A stretch of 64,000 bases of DNA from Mangrovicoccus sp049603835 (GCA_049603835.1 JBMYSZ010000012.1:1-64000), one strand, 5' to 3'. Positions 48,971 through 58,096 are shown, numbered from the stretch's first letter. A program made the numbers and translations. Notes: generated from the sequence alone by a model not told the origin.

Positions 48971-49062
48971 CCCTGATAGGACTGCGAAAAACCGGCTCTG
49001 AAAGGTGGGTTTTTCATCCAGCGCCTGGGTAAGTTTGTCAGCACAATAAGGATACCTGCGAC

Positions 49063-49572
49063 ATGAGCAAAGTGAAGATGTCTGAATTCCGTCCGAATGA
49101 CTATGTGGTCTATCCGGCCCATGGTGTCGGTCAGATCATGTCGATCGAGGAGCAAGACATTGCTGGCATCACGCTGGAATTGTTCGTGATTTCGTTTGAA
49201 AAAGACAAAATGACCCTACGTGTGCCGACCGCGAAAGCGGCGGAAGTGGGGATGCGCTCTTTGTCGAGCCCTGATGTCATCACCAAAGCGATGGACACTT
49301 TGCGCGGTAAAGCAAAGGTCAAGCGGGCCATGTGGTCCCGTCGCGCTCAGGAATATGAGCAGAAAATCAACTCTGGCGATCTGATTTCCATTGCCGAGGT
49401 TGTCCGCGATCTGCACCGCGCCGACGACCAGCGCGAGCAAAGCTATTCTGAGCGTCAGCTTTATGAAGCAGCGCTAGAGCGTCTGACACGCGAAGTCGCA
49501 GCTGTGAGCGGCACTGATGAAACCCTTGCCCAAAAGCAAGTAGACGAAGTTTTGGTTGGCCGCGCAGCCTAA
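49063..49572 (+). CDS. CarD-family transcription factor
   Basis: The 169-aa protein has the N-terminal CarD/CdnL RNA polymerase-interaction domain (FRPNDYVVYPAHGVGQIMSIEEQDIAGITLELFVISFEKDKMTLRVP, about residues 7-50) and a C-terminal helical DNA-contacting domain (MWSRRAQEYEQKINSGDLISIAEVVRDLHR). CarD stabilises open promoter complexes and is important in Alphaproteobacteria whose promoters lack the T at -7. AAGGA precedes ATG 49063 by about 11 nt. Confidence 0.94.
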   Translation: MSKVKMSEFRPNDYVVYPAHGVGQIMSIEEQDIAGITLELFVISFEKDKMTLRVPTAKAAEVGMRSLSSPDVITKAMDTLRGKAKVKRAMWSRRAQEYEQKINSGDLISIAEVVRDLHRADDQREQSYSERQLYEAALERLTREVAAVSGTDETLAQKQVDEVLVGRAA

Positions 49573-49614
49573 GAAACTAGGTAAGCTTCACCTTGTAAGT
49601 GATTGAAAGTTTTG

Positions 49615-49648
49615 AACCGCGTCCAAGAATTGGGCGCGGTTTTCTTTT
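49615..49648 (+). terminator. Intrinsic terminator after carD
   Basis: AACCGCGTCC (49615-49624) pairs with GGGCGCGGTT (49632-49641, one G-U pair), followed by TTTCTTTT. It lies 43 nt after carD and separates it from the convergent cobS gene. Confidence 0.8.
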
Positions 49649-49683
49649 GCTTTGAGCCTAGTGATGGCGAAAAACGCTTGTGA

Positions 49684-50451
49684 TCACAAAAGCGCGGCCA
49701 GGCAAATAAGGCAGCTGATTTCGGTCAATTGCTGAGTTGCGCCTAGGACATCTCCGGTTTGTCCGCCGAGCCTTGCCTTGGCCAAGCGGGCAAAACTGGT
49801 TGCGGTGAGGCCTGCAAAAAGCGCCAAGACCAATGCGGGCACACCAATCAGCAAAAGACCTCCGCCAATGGCCAGCGCAACGCCGAGATATGCAGTGGCT
49901 TTGCGCGGGCGTCCGACCCGAGCAGCCAATCCGCGCCGTCGTGCATGGGGTAAGTTCGCCATGACCCAAACCATCGCCGCCCGGGAAATGACGGCAGCGG
50001 CTATAAGCCCTCCGACCCATTTTGCTTGGCCGGCAATGTCACCGATCAGGGAAATCCGAAGACCGAGAGATAGAATCAGAGCGATGGCGCCATAGGCTCC
50101 GATTCGGCTGTCGCGCAGGATTCTCAGACGATCGGCACGGGTCCAAGCGCCAAAAATACCGTCTGCACAGTCGCTAAGACCGTCTTCATGCAGGGCTCCG
50201 GTTATCAAAACCTGCAAAATCACCCCGAGGAACGCAGCGGAAAGTGGCGAAAGACCCAAGGTCATCATGGCAAAAATAAGGCAGGACGCGATGCCAGCCA
50301 CGGCAATTCCCACCAAAGGATAAGCCCAAGCCGCTGCGGCGCCGCGCCTCAGGGCGTGATCCGTGTCGACTTTGATCGGCAAGCGGGTCAACAGCCCAAA
50401 AGCCGCCGAAATATCAGCAAGTTGCACTAGGGGGCGCGGGGCGGTGAGCAT
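49684..50451 (-). CDS. cobS: Adenosylcobinamide-GDP ribazoletransferase (CobS/CobV)
   Basis: This membrane enzyme joins adenosylcobinamide-GDP with alpha-ribazole to finish vitamin B12. The 255-aa protein is hydrophobic with about six membrane segments and the family stretches FGLLTRLPI, WAYPLVGIAVAGI, LHEDGLSDCADGIFGAWTRADRLRILRDSRIGAYG (substrate and magnesium site). It is divergent from cobT across 74 bp. The gap is too short for a cobalamin riboswitch. Confidence 0.95.
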   Translation of the reverse strand: MLTAPRPLVQLADISAAFGLLTRLPIKVDTDHALRRGAAAAWAYPLVGIAVAGIASCLIFAMMTLGLSPLSAAFLGVILQVLITGALHEDGLSDCADGIFGAWTRADRLRILRDSRIGAYGAIALILSLGLRISLIGDIAGQAKWVGGLIAAAVISRAAMVWVMANLPHARRRGLAARVGRPRKATAYLGVALAIGGGLLLIGVPALVLALFAGLTATSFARLAKARLGGQTGDVLGATQQLTEISCLICLAALL

Positions 50452-50525
50452 GCGAACTCCAATCTGGTCAATAGCAAGGGGCTATGAAATACCACCGCCA
50501 ATAACAAGCAGAGCGAGGGCAGGCG

Positions 50526-51536
50526 ATGTTTACATCCCTATCAGAATTTCAGGAATTGGTCTTATCGGCACCCGGCGCTGATCCGCAGGTGATTGACGCT
50601 GCGCGAGAGCGGCAAAGCCAGTTAACCAAACCCCAAGGATCTCTGGGCCAGTTAGAAGAGCTGGCCATTTGGTATGCTGGTTGGCGGGCAACGCCGAAGC
50701 CGATCATCGACAATATCCAAGTGGCGGTTTTTGCGGGCAATCACGGTGTCGTCGCGCAGGGTATTTCCGCTTTCCCGGCGGAGGTCACTGTGCAGATGGT
50801 GGCGAATTTCGAAGCGGGTGGTGCGGCGATCAACCAGTTGAGCCGGGCCGCTGGTGCAAAGATGAGCGTGCATTCGCTAGAGCTTGACCGACCGACCGAA
50901 GATTTCACCCAGGCCCCGGCTATGAGCGAGGCCGAGCTTTTGGCCGCGCTGAAAACCGGCTGGGATGCGATGGAAGAAGATACTGAGCTGTTGGTCGTCG
51001 GAGAGATGGGGATCGGCAATACTACCTCTGCGGCTGCGGTGGCCGCGGCTCTGTTCGGTGGCACGGGCTCGGATTGGGCAGGTGCGGGTACCGGTTTGGA
51101 TGGTGAAGGCATCAGCCGCAAGGCGCAGGTTGTTGACACCGCATTGGCCTTGCATGGGGCGGCTCTGAGCGATCCGCTACAGGCGCTGCGTTGCGTCGGC
51201 GGCCGGGAATTGGCCGCGATGACCGGCGCCATGGCCCATGCTCGCGTCGCGCGGATCCCGGTGATCTTGGACGGATTTATCTGCTGCGCCTCGGCGGCGG
51301 TGCTTTATGCGCTCGCGCCGGAGGCTTTGGGACATGCGGTGGCAGGCCATGTTTCCGCAGAGCAAGCCCATGCGCGGCTCTTGGCGAAAATGGAGAAAAC
51401 GCCGCTACTTAATCTCGGCCTGCGTTTGGGCGAAGGGTCCGGCGCGGCGACGGCAATCTCGCTTTTGAAGGCGGCGATCGCTTGCCATTCGGGTATGGCC
51501 ACTTTCGCGGAAGCTGGCGTTTCCGACGCGGAGTAA
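50526..51536 (+). CDS. cobT: Nicotinate-nucleotide-dimethylbenzimidazole phosphoribosyltransferase CobT
   Basis: The enzyme makes alpha-ribazole phosphate from dimethylbenzimidazole and nicotinate mononucleotide for the lower ligand of B12. The 336-aa protein has KPQGSLGQLEELAIWYAGWR, VFAGNHGVVAQGISAFP, GEMGIGNTTSAAAVAAAL and the C-terminal GLRLGEGSGAA with the catalytic glutamate. The pair cobS/cobT is a common divergent arrangement in Rhodobacteraceae. Confidence 0.95.
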   Translation: MFTSLSEFQELVLSAPGADPQVIDAARERQSQLTKPQGSLGQLEELAIWYAGWRATPKPIIDNIQVAVFAGNHGVVAQGISAFPAEVTVQMVANFEAGGAAINQLSRAAGAKMSVHSLELDRPTEDFTQAPAMSEAELLAALKTGWDAMEEDTELLVVGEMGIGNTTSAAAVAAALFGGTGSDWAGAGTGLDGEGISRKAQVVDTALALHGAALSDPLQALRCVGGRELAAMTGAMAHARVARIPVILDGFICCASAAVLYALAPEALGHAVAGHVSAEQAHARLLAKMEKTPLLNLGLRLGEGSGAATAISLLKAAIACHSGMATFAEAGVSDAE

Positions 51537-51560
51537 AGCGTTCGGGAAAGACTAGCAGGG

Positions 51561-51596
51561 AAAATTGCGCGTTTTTCAATGAGGGCGCGCAATTTT
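51561..51596. terminator. Bidirectional terminator between cobT and the antiporter gene
   Basis: AAAATTGCGCG (51561-51571) pairs perfectly over 11 bp with CGCGCAATTTT (51586-51596) around a 14-nt loop. A- and T-rich ends on both sides let it act for both convergent genes. Confidence 0.75.
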
Positions 51597-51619
51597 CAAA
51601 CCAAGCTTAGGCCGCTTCC

Positions 51620-53518
51620 TTAGGCCCCCTCGGCGCGGCGCATTTGCGGCGTTTCCTCATTTTCATCCAATGTGGTGACCAGGGCGGTTTCCAGATCTTT
51701 GTTCAATTGCTTGGCGCGGGCCACATAGGGTTCGTTTTTCGCCACAGGCACACCCGGGCGCCACAACTCGGCCAGTTCCAACATTGCGCGGCGGTCATGT
51801 TGGAAATAGACCCGCTCCGCCTCTGCGGCCTCGTAGTCGGTGAGGCCCATTTCCTCTAGCACATAGCGGGCGGCGCGTAGCGAGCTGTCAAACATTTCCC
51901 GAACAATTTTATCGGCCCCGGCTTTATACAGCTCAAACACATGCACCCGGTCATAGGCGCGGGCGACAATATGCAAATCGGGCCGTTCCTTGCGGGCATA
52001 GTGCACGATTTTGGTCGAGGCCTCTTTGTCATCCATGGCCACGACCAGAACTTTGGCGCGGGCCAGCCCCGCCGCATGCAGCAATTCAGGCCGTGTTGGG
52101 TCGCCCAAAAAGCCCTTAAACCCAAAGCGGCGCATGAGACGGATTGTCGATAAATCATGGTCCAAAACCGTGGCTCGAAATCCGCTCATCTGGATCATGC
52201 GATGCACTACTTGGCCAAAACGACCAATACCCGCGATGATAATCGGGCCTTGCTCGGTGATTTCGTCGAATTCCTTTGGCTTGCCGTCGGTATGGTCCTT
52301 GGTCATCCGCGTGATCAAACTGAACCCCATAAAAGATAAAGGAGTCAGTAGCATAGAAAGCGCGATCACCAGAAAGAGTGGCTGCGATAAATCGCTTGGG
52401 ATCACATTTTGCTGCAGGCCAAATCCCACGAGGACAAATCCGAACTCACCCGCCTGGGCAAGACCAAGTGTGAATAGCCAGCGATCTTGCCCCTCCAACC
52501 GAAACAGCCGGGCCAGGGCGTAAAGGACCATGCCCTTGATCGCCATCACTCCAAGGGTCAGCCCAATAAGCTGGGCGGGACGGGCGAAGAGGACCTCGAA
52601 ATCAATGCCTGCGCCCACGGTGATAAAGAACAGCCCCAGCAAAAGCCCTTTGAACGGGGCGAGATCGCTTTCCAGCTCATGGCGGAATTCGGAATTGGCC
52701 AGAACCACCCCAGCAAGGAAGGTCCCAAGCGCGGGTGACAGGCCGACCATCAGCATCAAAAAGCCAATGCCAACAACGATCAGCAGGGCAAGGGCGGTGT
52801 GTAATTCGCGCAGTCGCGATTGGTGAATAAATGCGAAAACCGGGCGGATCAGGTAAACCCCCGCTAGGATGATCCCGGCCACAATCCCAAGGGTAAGCAG
52901 GGTAAAGCCCCAGCCGGGCAGACCATTGACAAAGGCAATCATCGCCAGCTCTTCGCCGTGATGCCCATGGGCGGCTTCGGCGATTTGTCCAACATCATCA
53001 ACCATTTCGAGTGCGAGCAGCGGCAAAAGCGCAAGCATAGGGATGACGGCGATATCTTGGGTCAGCAAAACAGAGAAAGCAGAGCGCCCGCCACGGGTCT
53101 GCATCAGCCCCTTTTCTGACAAGGTTTGCAATACGATAGCGGTTGAAGACAGGGCAAAGGCCAAACCGATTGCAAGGGCCACCGACCAATCCAAGCCAAG
53201 GGCAATGCCGCCCAGCATGATCAGCCCGGCCGTCCCCAAAATCTGTAAGCCGCCCAGCCCAATCAAACGGTCTCGCATATCCCATAAAGCGCGCGGCTCT
53301 AGCTCTAGCCCGATGAGAAACAGCATCATCACGACGCCGAATTCAGCAAAATGCTGCAGCTCGCCCACTTCATTGCCGACCCAGCCAAAGATCGGGCCGA
53401 TCAAAATACCCGCGGCCAGATATCCCAAAACGGAGCCAAGCCCCAAACGCGTCGCCAAAGGAACAGCAATAACAGCGGCCAAAAGATACAGCGTGGCTTG
53501 ATATAGAAAGCCTTCCAT
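51620..53518 (-). CDS. Monovalent cation:proton antiporter, Kef-type (CPA2)
   Basis: The 632-aa protein has an N-terminal exchanger domain of about twelve membrane helices (residues about 1-390, with LGYLAAGILIGP, FLIGLELEPRALWD, LAFALSSTAIVLQTL) and a C-terminal regulatory part. A TrkA-N/KTN nucleotide domain starts at about 415 (IIAGIGRFGQVVHRMIQMSGF; ALDHD acidic end). The tail to 632 is charged. It resembles KefB/KefC glutathione-gated potassium efflux systems, but no KefF-like activator is adjacent. It converges with cobT behind a terminator. Confidence 0.92.
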   Translation of the reverse strand: MEGFLYQATLYLLAAVIAVPLATRLGLGSVLGYLAAGILIGPIFGWVGNEVGELQHFAEFGVVMMLFLIGLELEPRALWDMRDRLIGLGGLQILGTAGLIMLGGIALGLDWSVALAIGLAFALSSTAIVLQTLSEKGLMQTRGGRSAFSVLLTQDIAVIPMLALLPLLALEMVDDVGQIAEAAHGHHGEELAMIAFVNGLPGWGFTLLTLGIVAGIILAGVYLIRPVFAFIHQSRLRELHTALALLIVVGIGFLMLMVGLSPALGTFLAGVVLANSEFRHELESDLAPFKGLLLGLFFITVGAGIDFEVLFARPAQLIGLTLGVMAIKGMVLYALARLFRLEGQDRWLFTLGLAQAGEFGFVLVGFGLQQNVIPSDLSQPLFLVIALSMLLTPLSFMGFSLITRMTKDHTDGKPKEFDEITEQGPIIIAGIGRFGQVVHRMIQMSGFRATVLDHDLSTIRLMRRFGFKGFLGDPTRPELLHAAGLARAKVLVVAMDDKEASTKIVHYARKERPDLHIVARAYDRVHVFELYKAGADKIVREMFDSSLRAARYVLEEMGLTDYEAAEAERVYFQHDRRAMLELAELWRPGVPVAKNEPYVARAKQLNKDLETALVTTLDENEETPQMRRAEGA

Positions 53519-53670
53519 TAGCTGGGGGGTCCTTTGCGTTAAGGGATCTCGTTAGGGATATGTGTTTTTTATCCTATGCTCGGATAGTATGGCAGTCGGG
53601 GTTAAAGCAAAGGTGACATATCTGGCGATATTTCACGCGTGCTGCCTGTTTTCACAGCAATGAAGCGCGG

Positions 53671-55875
53671 TCAGCCTTTGGGCATGCGCAAAACGATACT
53701 GCGCCCGCCTTTGATATAGCGCAGCTCTGACGCGCCGATTGCCGCGACCCGACCGCCATCGACCCGGTCCCCGACCGACACATTCATCACCCGTCCCGTG
53801 GGCAAGCGCACCAAAGCGCGGCGTTTCGACGTGGCGCCGAATGTGCCCAACAGATTCACCTTATTGAGATTTATTTTATTGTCTTGGGTGGCGCGCGCCG
53901 CAACAGTTCCGCCAATGGCTTTGCTTGGTTTGGTGTCCGGGGCAGAGGCGCTAGGCGCGCGCGAGCTGGTGGGTTGCTCTTGTCGCTTTGGTGTGGCTTG
54001 CAAGGCTGAGGCAGTGGAAGATTTCGCCAAATTCCGGGCTTGGGTGACGCGTTTGGCCAATCCATCCGGGCGCGGGGTCGGGCGAATTGCGCTAAGCGCT
54101 GCAGTTTCTGCTTGCCGCGCAGCTACTTGAGCGGCGGCCTCTTCGGCAGCTTTCGCTTCGGCCAATTCCCGTGCAGCAGCTTCGGCAGCCGCCGCCGAGG
54201 CCGCCGCAATTGCGGCGGCGACCACGCTATCGGGGCGGGACTGCGGCCGCAAACTCCCAAGCTCGGCCAAGCTGCGCCCGCCATAGCGCGCTCGTTCAAA
54301 TTGATCTTGCAGATTATCTGGGCGCGGAGTGGGCAAAATTTCGCGCAGCGGGTCATCCAAAGCGCCGATCTGCGCCGGAGGCTCCTCTAACTCCTCGGTT
54401 CCAGGGCGTTTATTGGGCAGAACGGGGGGCGAGCCTTGCCGCACCAGAAACCCGCCAATATCCCGCGCACCTTCGCTGGTAGGTCGCACAAAGCCCAGCC
54501 GGTCATATTCCACGCCGGGTTCTGAAATCTGCGGCGCGGTAAAGCGGAAATGCACCTTTGCGGTTTCGAAATAGGGCAGATCGGGCAGGGCGAAAGCGTC
54601 CAGCCCTTGACGCGGGTCAATCCCCGGCTGGATCACATCATCTAAATGCGCCGATGGGGTGGTCGAGGCCAGGGCCGGATCCGGTGTCCAAAAGGCCGAT
54701 GCCAGATTGAGCGACGGCTCCAAGGGCTTAACCACCGCTTGGCTGGTATTGGTTACACCAGGGGGTTGGGCGATTTGCTGTTGCGCCAACTCGGGCAGTT
54801 TCGGCGCCGCGGCAGGGGCAATCCCTACCGGTTCGGAGCTGGTGATTTGCGCAACCGGCAATTCCGCCGCTAAATCGCCTTGGGGTATATCCGCCAATTC
54901 GACTGGGGCTGTGTCATTTGCCCGATCCTCCGCTGGCCCAAGCTCAGTCAGAAGCCGCGTGCTATTATCTTGCAATACCTGCCGAATATCAGAAAATGAC
55001 GCCAAGGACACGGGCAGAATAATCGCTATGGCGGCGGCAATACCAATATGGGTCAGAAATTTTTTGCGGTTTTGGCGGCGATCTTGACGGTCGGAATTGC
55101 GCGCTGCGGCGACGATACTGGGCGGGACTTCAACCGGACCATCCGGGGCGCGCAGCAAATTTGGCGACAGGCTGGCGGCCAAACGCGCCGGGGTTGGCTT
55201 TGCCCCCGCTTCGGCCGCCTGCTGGAACTCTGATCCATGGGCCTGGGGAAAAGCCGCCTCAGCCGGGTCAAAAGGGTAAAATTCGGGCGGCTCCAGTTCC
55301 GCTTGCGACTGGGTGTTCGGCAGATCGAGCAGCGTTGCGCCCGTGCATTCCGGCGCGGCTCCATCAGGTGCTGCATCCTCAGACAGCCCAAACCAAGCCG
55401 CGCCCTCAAAACCGCCTTCTGGGTCTTGCGCCAAAAGCCCCACCGGAGGAAACCCGTTCGCCTCCGCAAAGCTTTCCGCCTCTTGCATGGTTTCAACGGC
55501 AATCGCCGCCAGTTCCGCCAGTCCTGGTTTTTCCCGCCAATCAAAGCGCAGATCTTCGACCTCATATGGGGTCAGCCCGTCGAGAACCTGGCGCAAATGC
55601 CCGGTGACCCGCATCCGTCCTGTTGCCCCCTCGGGCAAATCAAAGCGGCGCCACAGAATTTGGTCATCGGGAATGATCAGATAGGCCATCCAAGGTTCTG
55701 GCCGATGCAGCCCAGCAATCCGCCGCAGCGCCGCCATTTGCGCGCCCACATTGCGCCCGGCGAAATTCGCCCGACCCAGCTGCGCCCAGCTGTCATCTTC
55801 GCGCAAATAAAGCGCTATGCCATCTGTCGACATCGCAAGAGCGAATTCGGCAAGTTCCGGAGTTTTCTGCGTCAT
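53671..55875 (-). CDS. 734-aa membrane protein with GspC/PilP-like C-terminus
   Basis: I do not recognise a named family. The N-terminal 250 residues look like a cytoplasmic domain reminiscent of GspL/PilM-like proteins (YLIIPDDQILWRRFDLPEGAT, VTGHLRQVLDGLTPYEVEDL). One membrane helix follows (about 274-294, HIGIAAAIAIILPVSLASF). Residues 300-660 are low-complexity, Pro/Ala/Gln-rich, with an Ala/Glu helix near 565-600. The last 70 residues (GATSKRRALVRLPTGRVMNVSVGDRVDGGRVAAIG) resemble the HR domain of GspC/PilP. It may be a bitopic envelope protein; no secretion genes are adjacent. Confidence 0.65.
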   Translation of the reverse strand: MTQKTPELAEFALAMSTDGIALYLREDDSWAQLGRANFAGRNVGAQMAALRRIAGLHRPEPWMAYLIIPDDQILWRRFDLPEGATGRMRVTGHLRQVLDGLTPYEVEDLRFDWREKPGLAELAAIAVETMQEAESFAEANGFPPVGLLAQDPEGGFEGAAWFGLSEDAAPDGAAPECTGATLLDLPNTQSQAELEPPEFYPFDPAEAAFPQAHGSEFQQAAEAGAKPTPARLAASLSPNLLRAPDGPVEVPPSIVAAARNSDRQDRRQNRKKFLTHIGIAAAIAIILPVSLASFSDIRQVLQDNSTRLLTELGPAEDRANDTAPVELADIPQGDLAAELPVAQITSSEPVGIAPAAAPKLPELAQQQIAQPPGVTNTSQAVVKPLEPSLNLASAFWTPDPALASTTPSAHLDDVIQPGIDPRQGLDAFALPDLPYFETAKVHFRFTAPQISEPGVEYDRLGFVRPTSEGARDIGGFLVRQGSPPVLPNKRPGTEELEEPPAQIGALDDPLREILPTPRPDNLQDQFERARYGGRSLAELGSLRPQSRPDSVVAAAIAAASAAAAEAAARELAEAKAAEEAAAQVAARQAETAALSAIRPTPRPDGLAKRVTQARNLAKSSTASALQATPKRQEQPTSSRAPSASAPDTKPSKAIGGTVAARATQDNKINLNKVNLLGTFGATSKRRALVRLPTGRVMNVSVGDRVDGGRVAAIGASELRYIKGGRSIVLRMPKG

Positions 55876-55882
55876 GGCCTGT

Positions 55883-55910
55883 TTTAGAACACTTGTCGTG
55901 TTTTTCTAAA
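55883..55910. promoter_or_regulatory. Inverted repeat upstream of the 734-aa gene
   Basis: TTTAGA..AACAC-TTGTC-GTGTT..TCTAAA: arms 55883-55888 with 55905-55910 and 55888-55892 with 55898-55902 pair. It lies just upstream of the gene start on the minus strand and upstream of the SIMPL gene on the plus strand, so it could be an operator for either. Confidence 0.35.
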
Positions 55911-56019
55911 CTCTATCAGGTTTAGAAGTTGTGGACACGGCTTATTGTAATCAAACAGACGTATAATTCTTTCGACTTATGACATTATTTGCAAAGTCGG
56001 GGTGATCTTGGAGGGAAGC

Positions 56020-56700
56020 ATGCTCTATCGTGTTGTTTTGGCGTTTATTTTCACTTGGTTCGCGGCTTTGGCCCAGGCCGAGGCGACCCTGACGGTCACG
56101 GCGCGGGGCGAAGTGCGGGCGATACCGGATATGGCGACGGTGACATTGGGGGTCGAGTCGCGGGAAAGAACTGCTCTGGCGGCGACCCGAGCCGCTTCGG
56201 ACAAAATCGCCGCGATTCTCGATCTGCTGGGCCAGGTCGGTGTGGCGGGCGAGGATATTCAAACCACATCCGTGACCCTGACCCCGATCTATGAGCCGCG
56301 CCGGCCAGATCTAAACCGCGCCCCTCGGCTCGAAGGATTTGAGGCGGGCAATACGCTGAAAGTGGTGGTGCGCCAGCTTGATAATATCGGGCCGATCTTA
56401 GATGCGGTGATCGAGGCCGGAGCAAATAGCTTTCGCGGCTTGAGCTTTGGCTTGCAAGACCCTGAATTCGCTCTGGAAGATGCGCGTAAAGAGGCAGTGA
56501 CCAAAGCCATGGCTAAGGCCCAGACATATGCCACTGCGGCGGGGATGACCCGCGGGCCGATTATCTCGATCCAAGAAGGAAGCAGGGTGATCGCGCAGCC
56601 GGAATTCGCGCGGGCGATGATGGCGTCAGACGCTGTGCCTGTCGCGCCGGGAAGTGTGACGATGGCCGCTGATGTGACCATCGTCTTTTCGTTGAAATAG
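56020..56700 (+). CDS. SIMPL-domain (DUF541) exported protein
   Basis: The 226-aa protein has a signal peptide (about residues 1-19, YRVVLAFIFTWFAALAQA) and the SIMPL fold: ATLTVTARGEVRAIPDMATVTLGVES, AGEDIQTTSVTLTPIYE and YATAAGMTRGPIISIQEGS. SIMPL proteins are periplasmic or outer-membrane associated and oligomeric, with stress-linked but poorly defined roles. ATG 56020 has GGAGGGAA directly upstream; ATG 56002 is less likely. It converges on metY with 10 bp between stops. Confidence 0.9.
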   Translation: MLYRVVLAFIFTWFAALAQAEATLTVTARGEVRAIPDMATVTLGVESRERTALAATRAASDKIAAILDLLGQVGVAGEDIQTTSVTLTPIYEPRRPDLNRAPRLEGFEAGNTLKVVVRQLDNIGPILDAVIEAGANSFRGLSFGLQDPEFALEDARKEAVTKAMAKAQTYATAAGMTRGPIISIQEGSRVIAQPEFARAMMASDAVPVAPGSVTMAADVTIVFSLK

Positions 56701-56710
56701 GCCGTGCGGG

Positions 56711-58003
56711 TTAGGCGGTGGCTTTGGTCAATGCCTGATCCAGATCGGCAATCAGGTCATTTGCGTCTTCGATCCCGATGGACAAACGCACCACATTTGG
56801 CGCGGCGCCTGCGGCTTCTTGCTGTTCAGGCGTCAACTGCCGGTGGGTGGTGGAGGCCGAATGGATGATCAGCGACCGCGCATCGCCCAAATTCGCCACA
56901 TGGGAAAAGATCTCTACCGCATCCACCAGTTTTACACAGGCTTCATAGCCACCCTTCACCGCAAAGGTGAACAAGGCTCCGGCGCCTTTCGGGCAGACCT
57001 TGGCCACGCGGTCGTGATAGGGCGAAGACGGCAGGCCCGCATAGGTCACGAAATCAACCCGCGGATCATTTTCCAGCCAAGTCGCCACTTTCACTGCATT
57101 TTCCACATGGCGCTGCATGCGAAGCGACAGGGTCTCGATCCCCATCAGCGTGTAATGAGCCCCTTGCGGGTTCATGGTCATGCCCAGATCGCGCAGCCCC
57201 ACAGCGATAGAGTGGAAAGTATAGGCCAGATGACCAAAGGTTTCGTGGAATTTCAGCCCATGATAGGCGGGTTCCGGTGCGCTGAGTGACGGGAATTTAT
57301 CCGAGGCCGACCAGTCAAATTTGCCGGAATCCACCACCGCGCCTCCGGTGACGGTGCCATTGCCGGTCAGATATTTGGTGGTGGAGTGAACGACCAATGT
57401 CGCGCCCAGCTCGATCGGGCGGCAGAGATACGGGGTCGCAGTGGTGTTATCGACGATCAAAGGCACACCCGCCGCGTCGGAAACATCGGCAATCGCCTGA
57501 ACATCGGTGACATAGCCGCCGGGATTGGCGATGGCTTCGCAGAACACCGCGCGGGTATTGTCATCAATGGCAGCTTTGACCGCGTCCAGATCATCGAAAT
57601 CCACGAATTTCGCGGACCAGCCAAAACGCTTGATCGTCTGGCTGAATTGGGTGACCGTGCCGCCGTAAAGCCGGGTCGAGGCAACCACATTGCAGCCAGG
57701 CCCCATAAGCGGGAACAAAGCCATGATCTGCGCCGCATGGCCAGAGGAGCAGCAGACGCCGCCAACACCGCCTTCTAGGGTGGCGATACGTTCGGCTAGG
57801 ACTGAAACAGTTGGGTTGGTTAGGCGGGAATAGATATAGCCCAGCTCTTGCAGATTGAACAAAGCCGCCGCATGTTCCGCATCCCGAAAAACGAAGGCGG
57901 TGGATTGATAAATCGGCGTTTGCCGAGCGCCCGTGGCCGGATCCGGCGCGGCGCCTGCATGGATTTGTAGCGTGTCAAAACCATATTGCGGTGTGTCAGA
58001 CAT
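56711..58003 (-). CDS. metY: O-acetylhomoserine aminocarboxypropyltransferase (MetY)
   Basis: The PLP enzyme uses sulfide (or methanethiol) and O-acetylhomoserine to make homocysteine (or methionine). The 430-aa protein has the Cys/Met metabolism fold with QIHAGAAPDPATGARQTPIYQST, YSRLTNPTVSVLAERIATLEGG, the PLP lysine in VVHSTTKYLTGNGT and CCSSGHAAQIMALFPLMGPG. ATG 58003 follows GGGAGGGGG; the frame to 58081 has no family support. Tandem repeats lie 62 bp upstream. Confidence 0.94.
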   Translation of the reverse strand: MSDTPQYGFDTLQIHAGAAPDPATGARQTPIYQSTAFVFRDAEHAAALFNLQELGYIYSRLTNPTVSVLAERIATLEGGVGGVCCSSGHAAQIMALFPLMGPGCNVVASTRLYGGTVTQFSQTIKRFGWSAKFVDFDDLDAVKAAIDDNTRAVFCEAIANPGGYVTDVQAIADVSDAAGVPLIVDNTTATPYLCRPIELGATLVVHSTTKYLTGNGTVTGGAVVDSGKFDWSASDKFPSLSAPEPAYHGLKFHETFGHLAYTFHSIAVGLRDLGMTMNPQGAHYTLMGIETLSLRMQRHVENAVKVATWLENDPRVDFVTYAGLPSSPYHDRVAKVCPKGAGALFTFAVKGGYEACVKLVDAVEIFSHVANLGDARSLIIHSASTTHRQLTPEQQEAAGAAPNVVRLSIGIEDANDLIADLDQALTKATA

Positions 58004-58064
58004 GATGCCCCCTCCCTTTTGGATTATTGTATATATCCTTAGGGGAAGCCCACCGACGCTACAA

Positions 58065-58096
58065 CGGTCAATGGCGGTCAATGGCTTATCACGGGG
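58065..58096 (-). repeat. Two pairs of direct repeats upstream of metY
   Basis: Two exact 10-bp tandem copies CGGTCAATGG (58065-58074 and 58075-58084) are followed by near-identical GGCTTATCACGGG and GGCTTATCGCGGG. On the minus strand they lie 62-93 bp before the metY start, where a regulator could bind. No known riboswitch fold was recognised. Confidence 0.45.

Noticed and set aside
50452..50525. Cobalamin riboswitch between cobS and cobT
   Set aside because: The gap is 74 bp, too short for the element, and no B12-box-like sequence is present.
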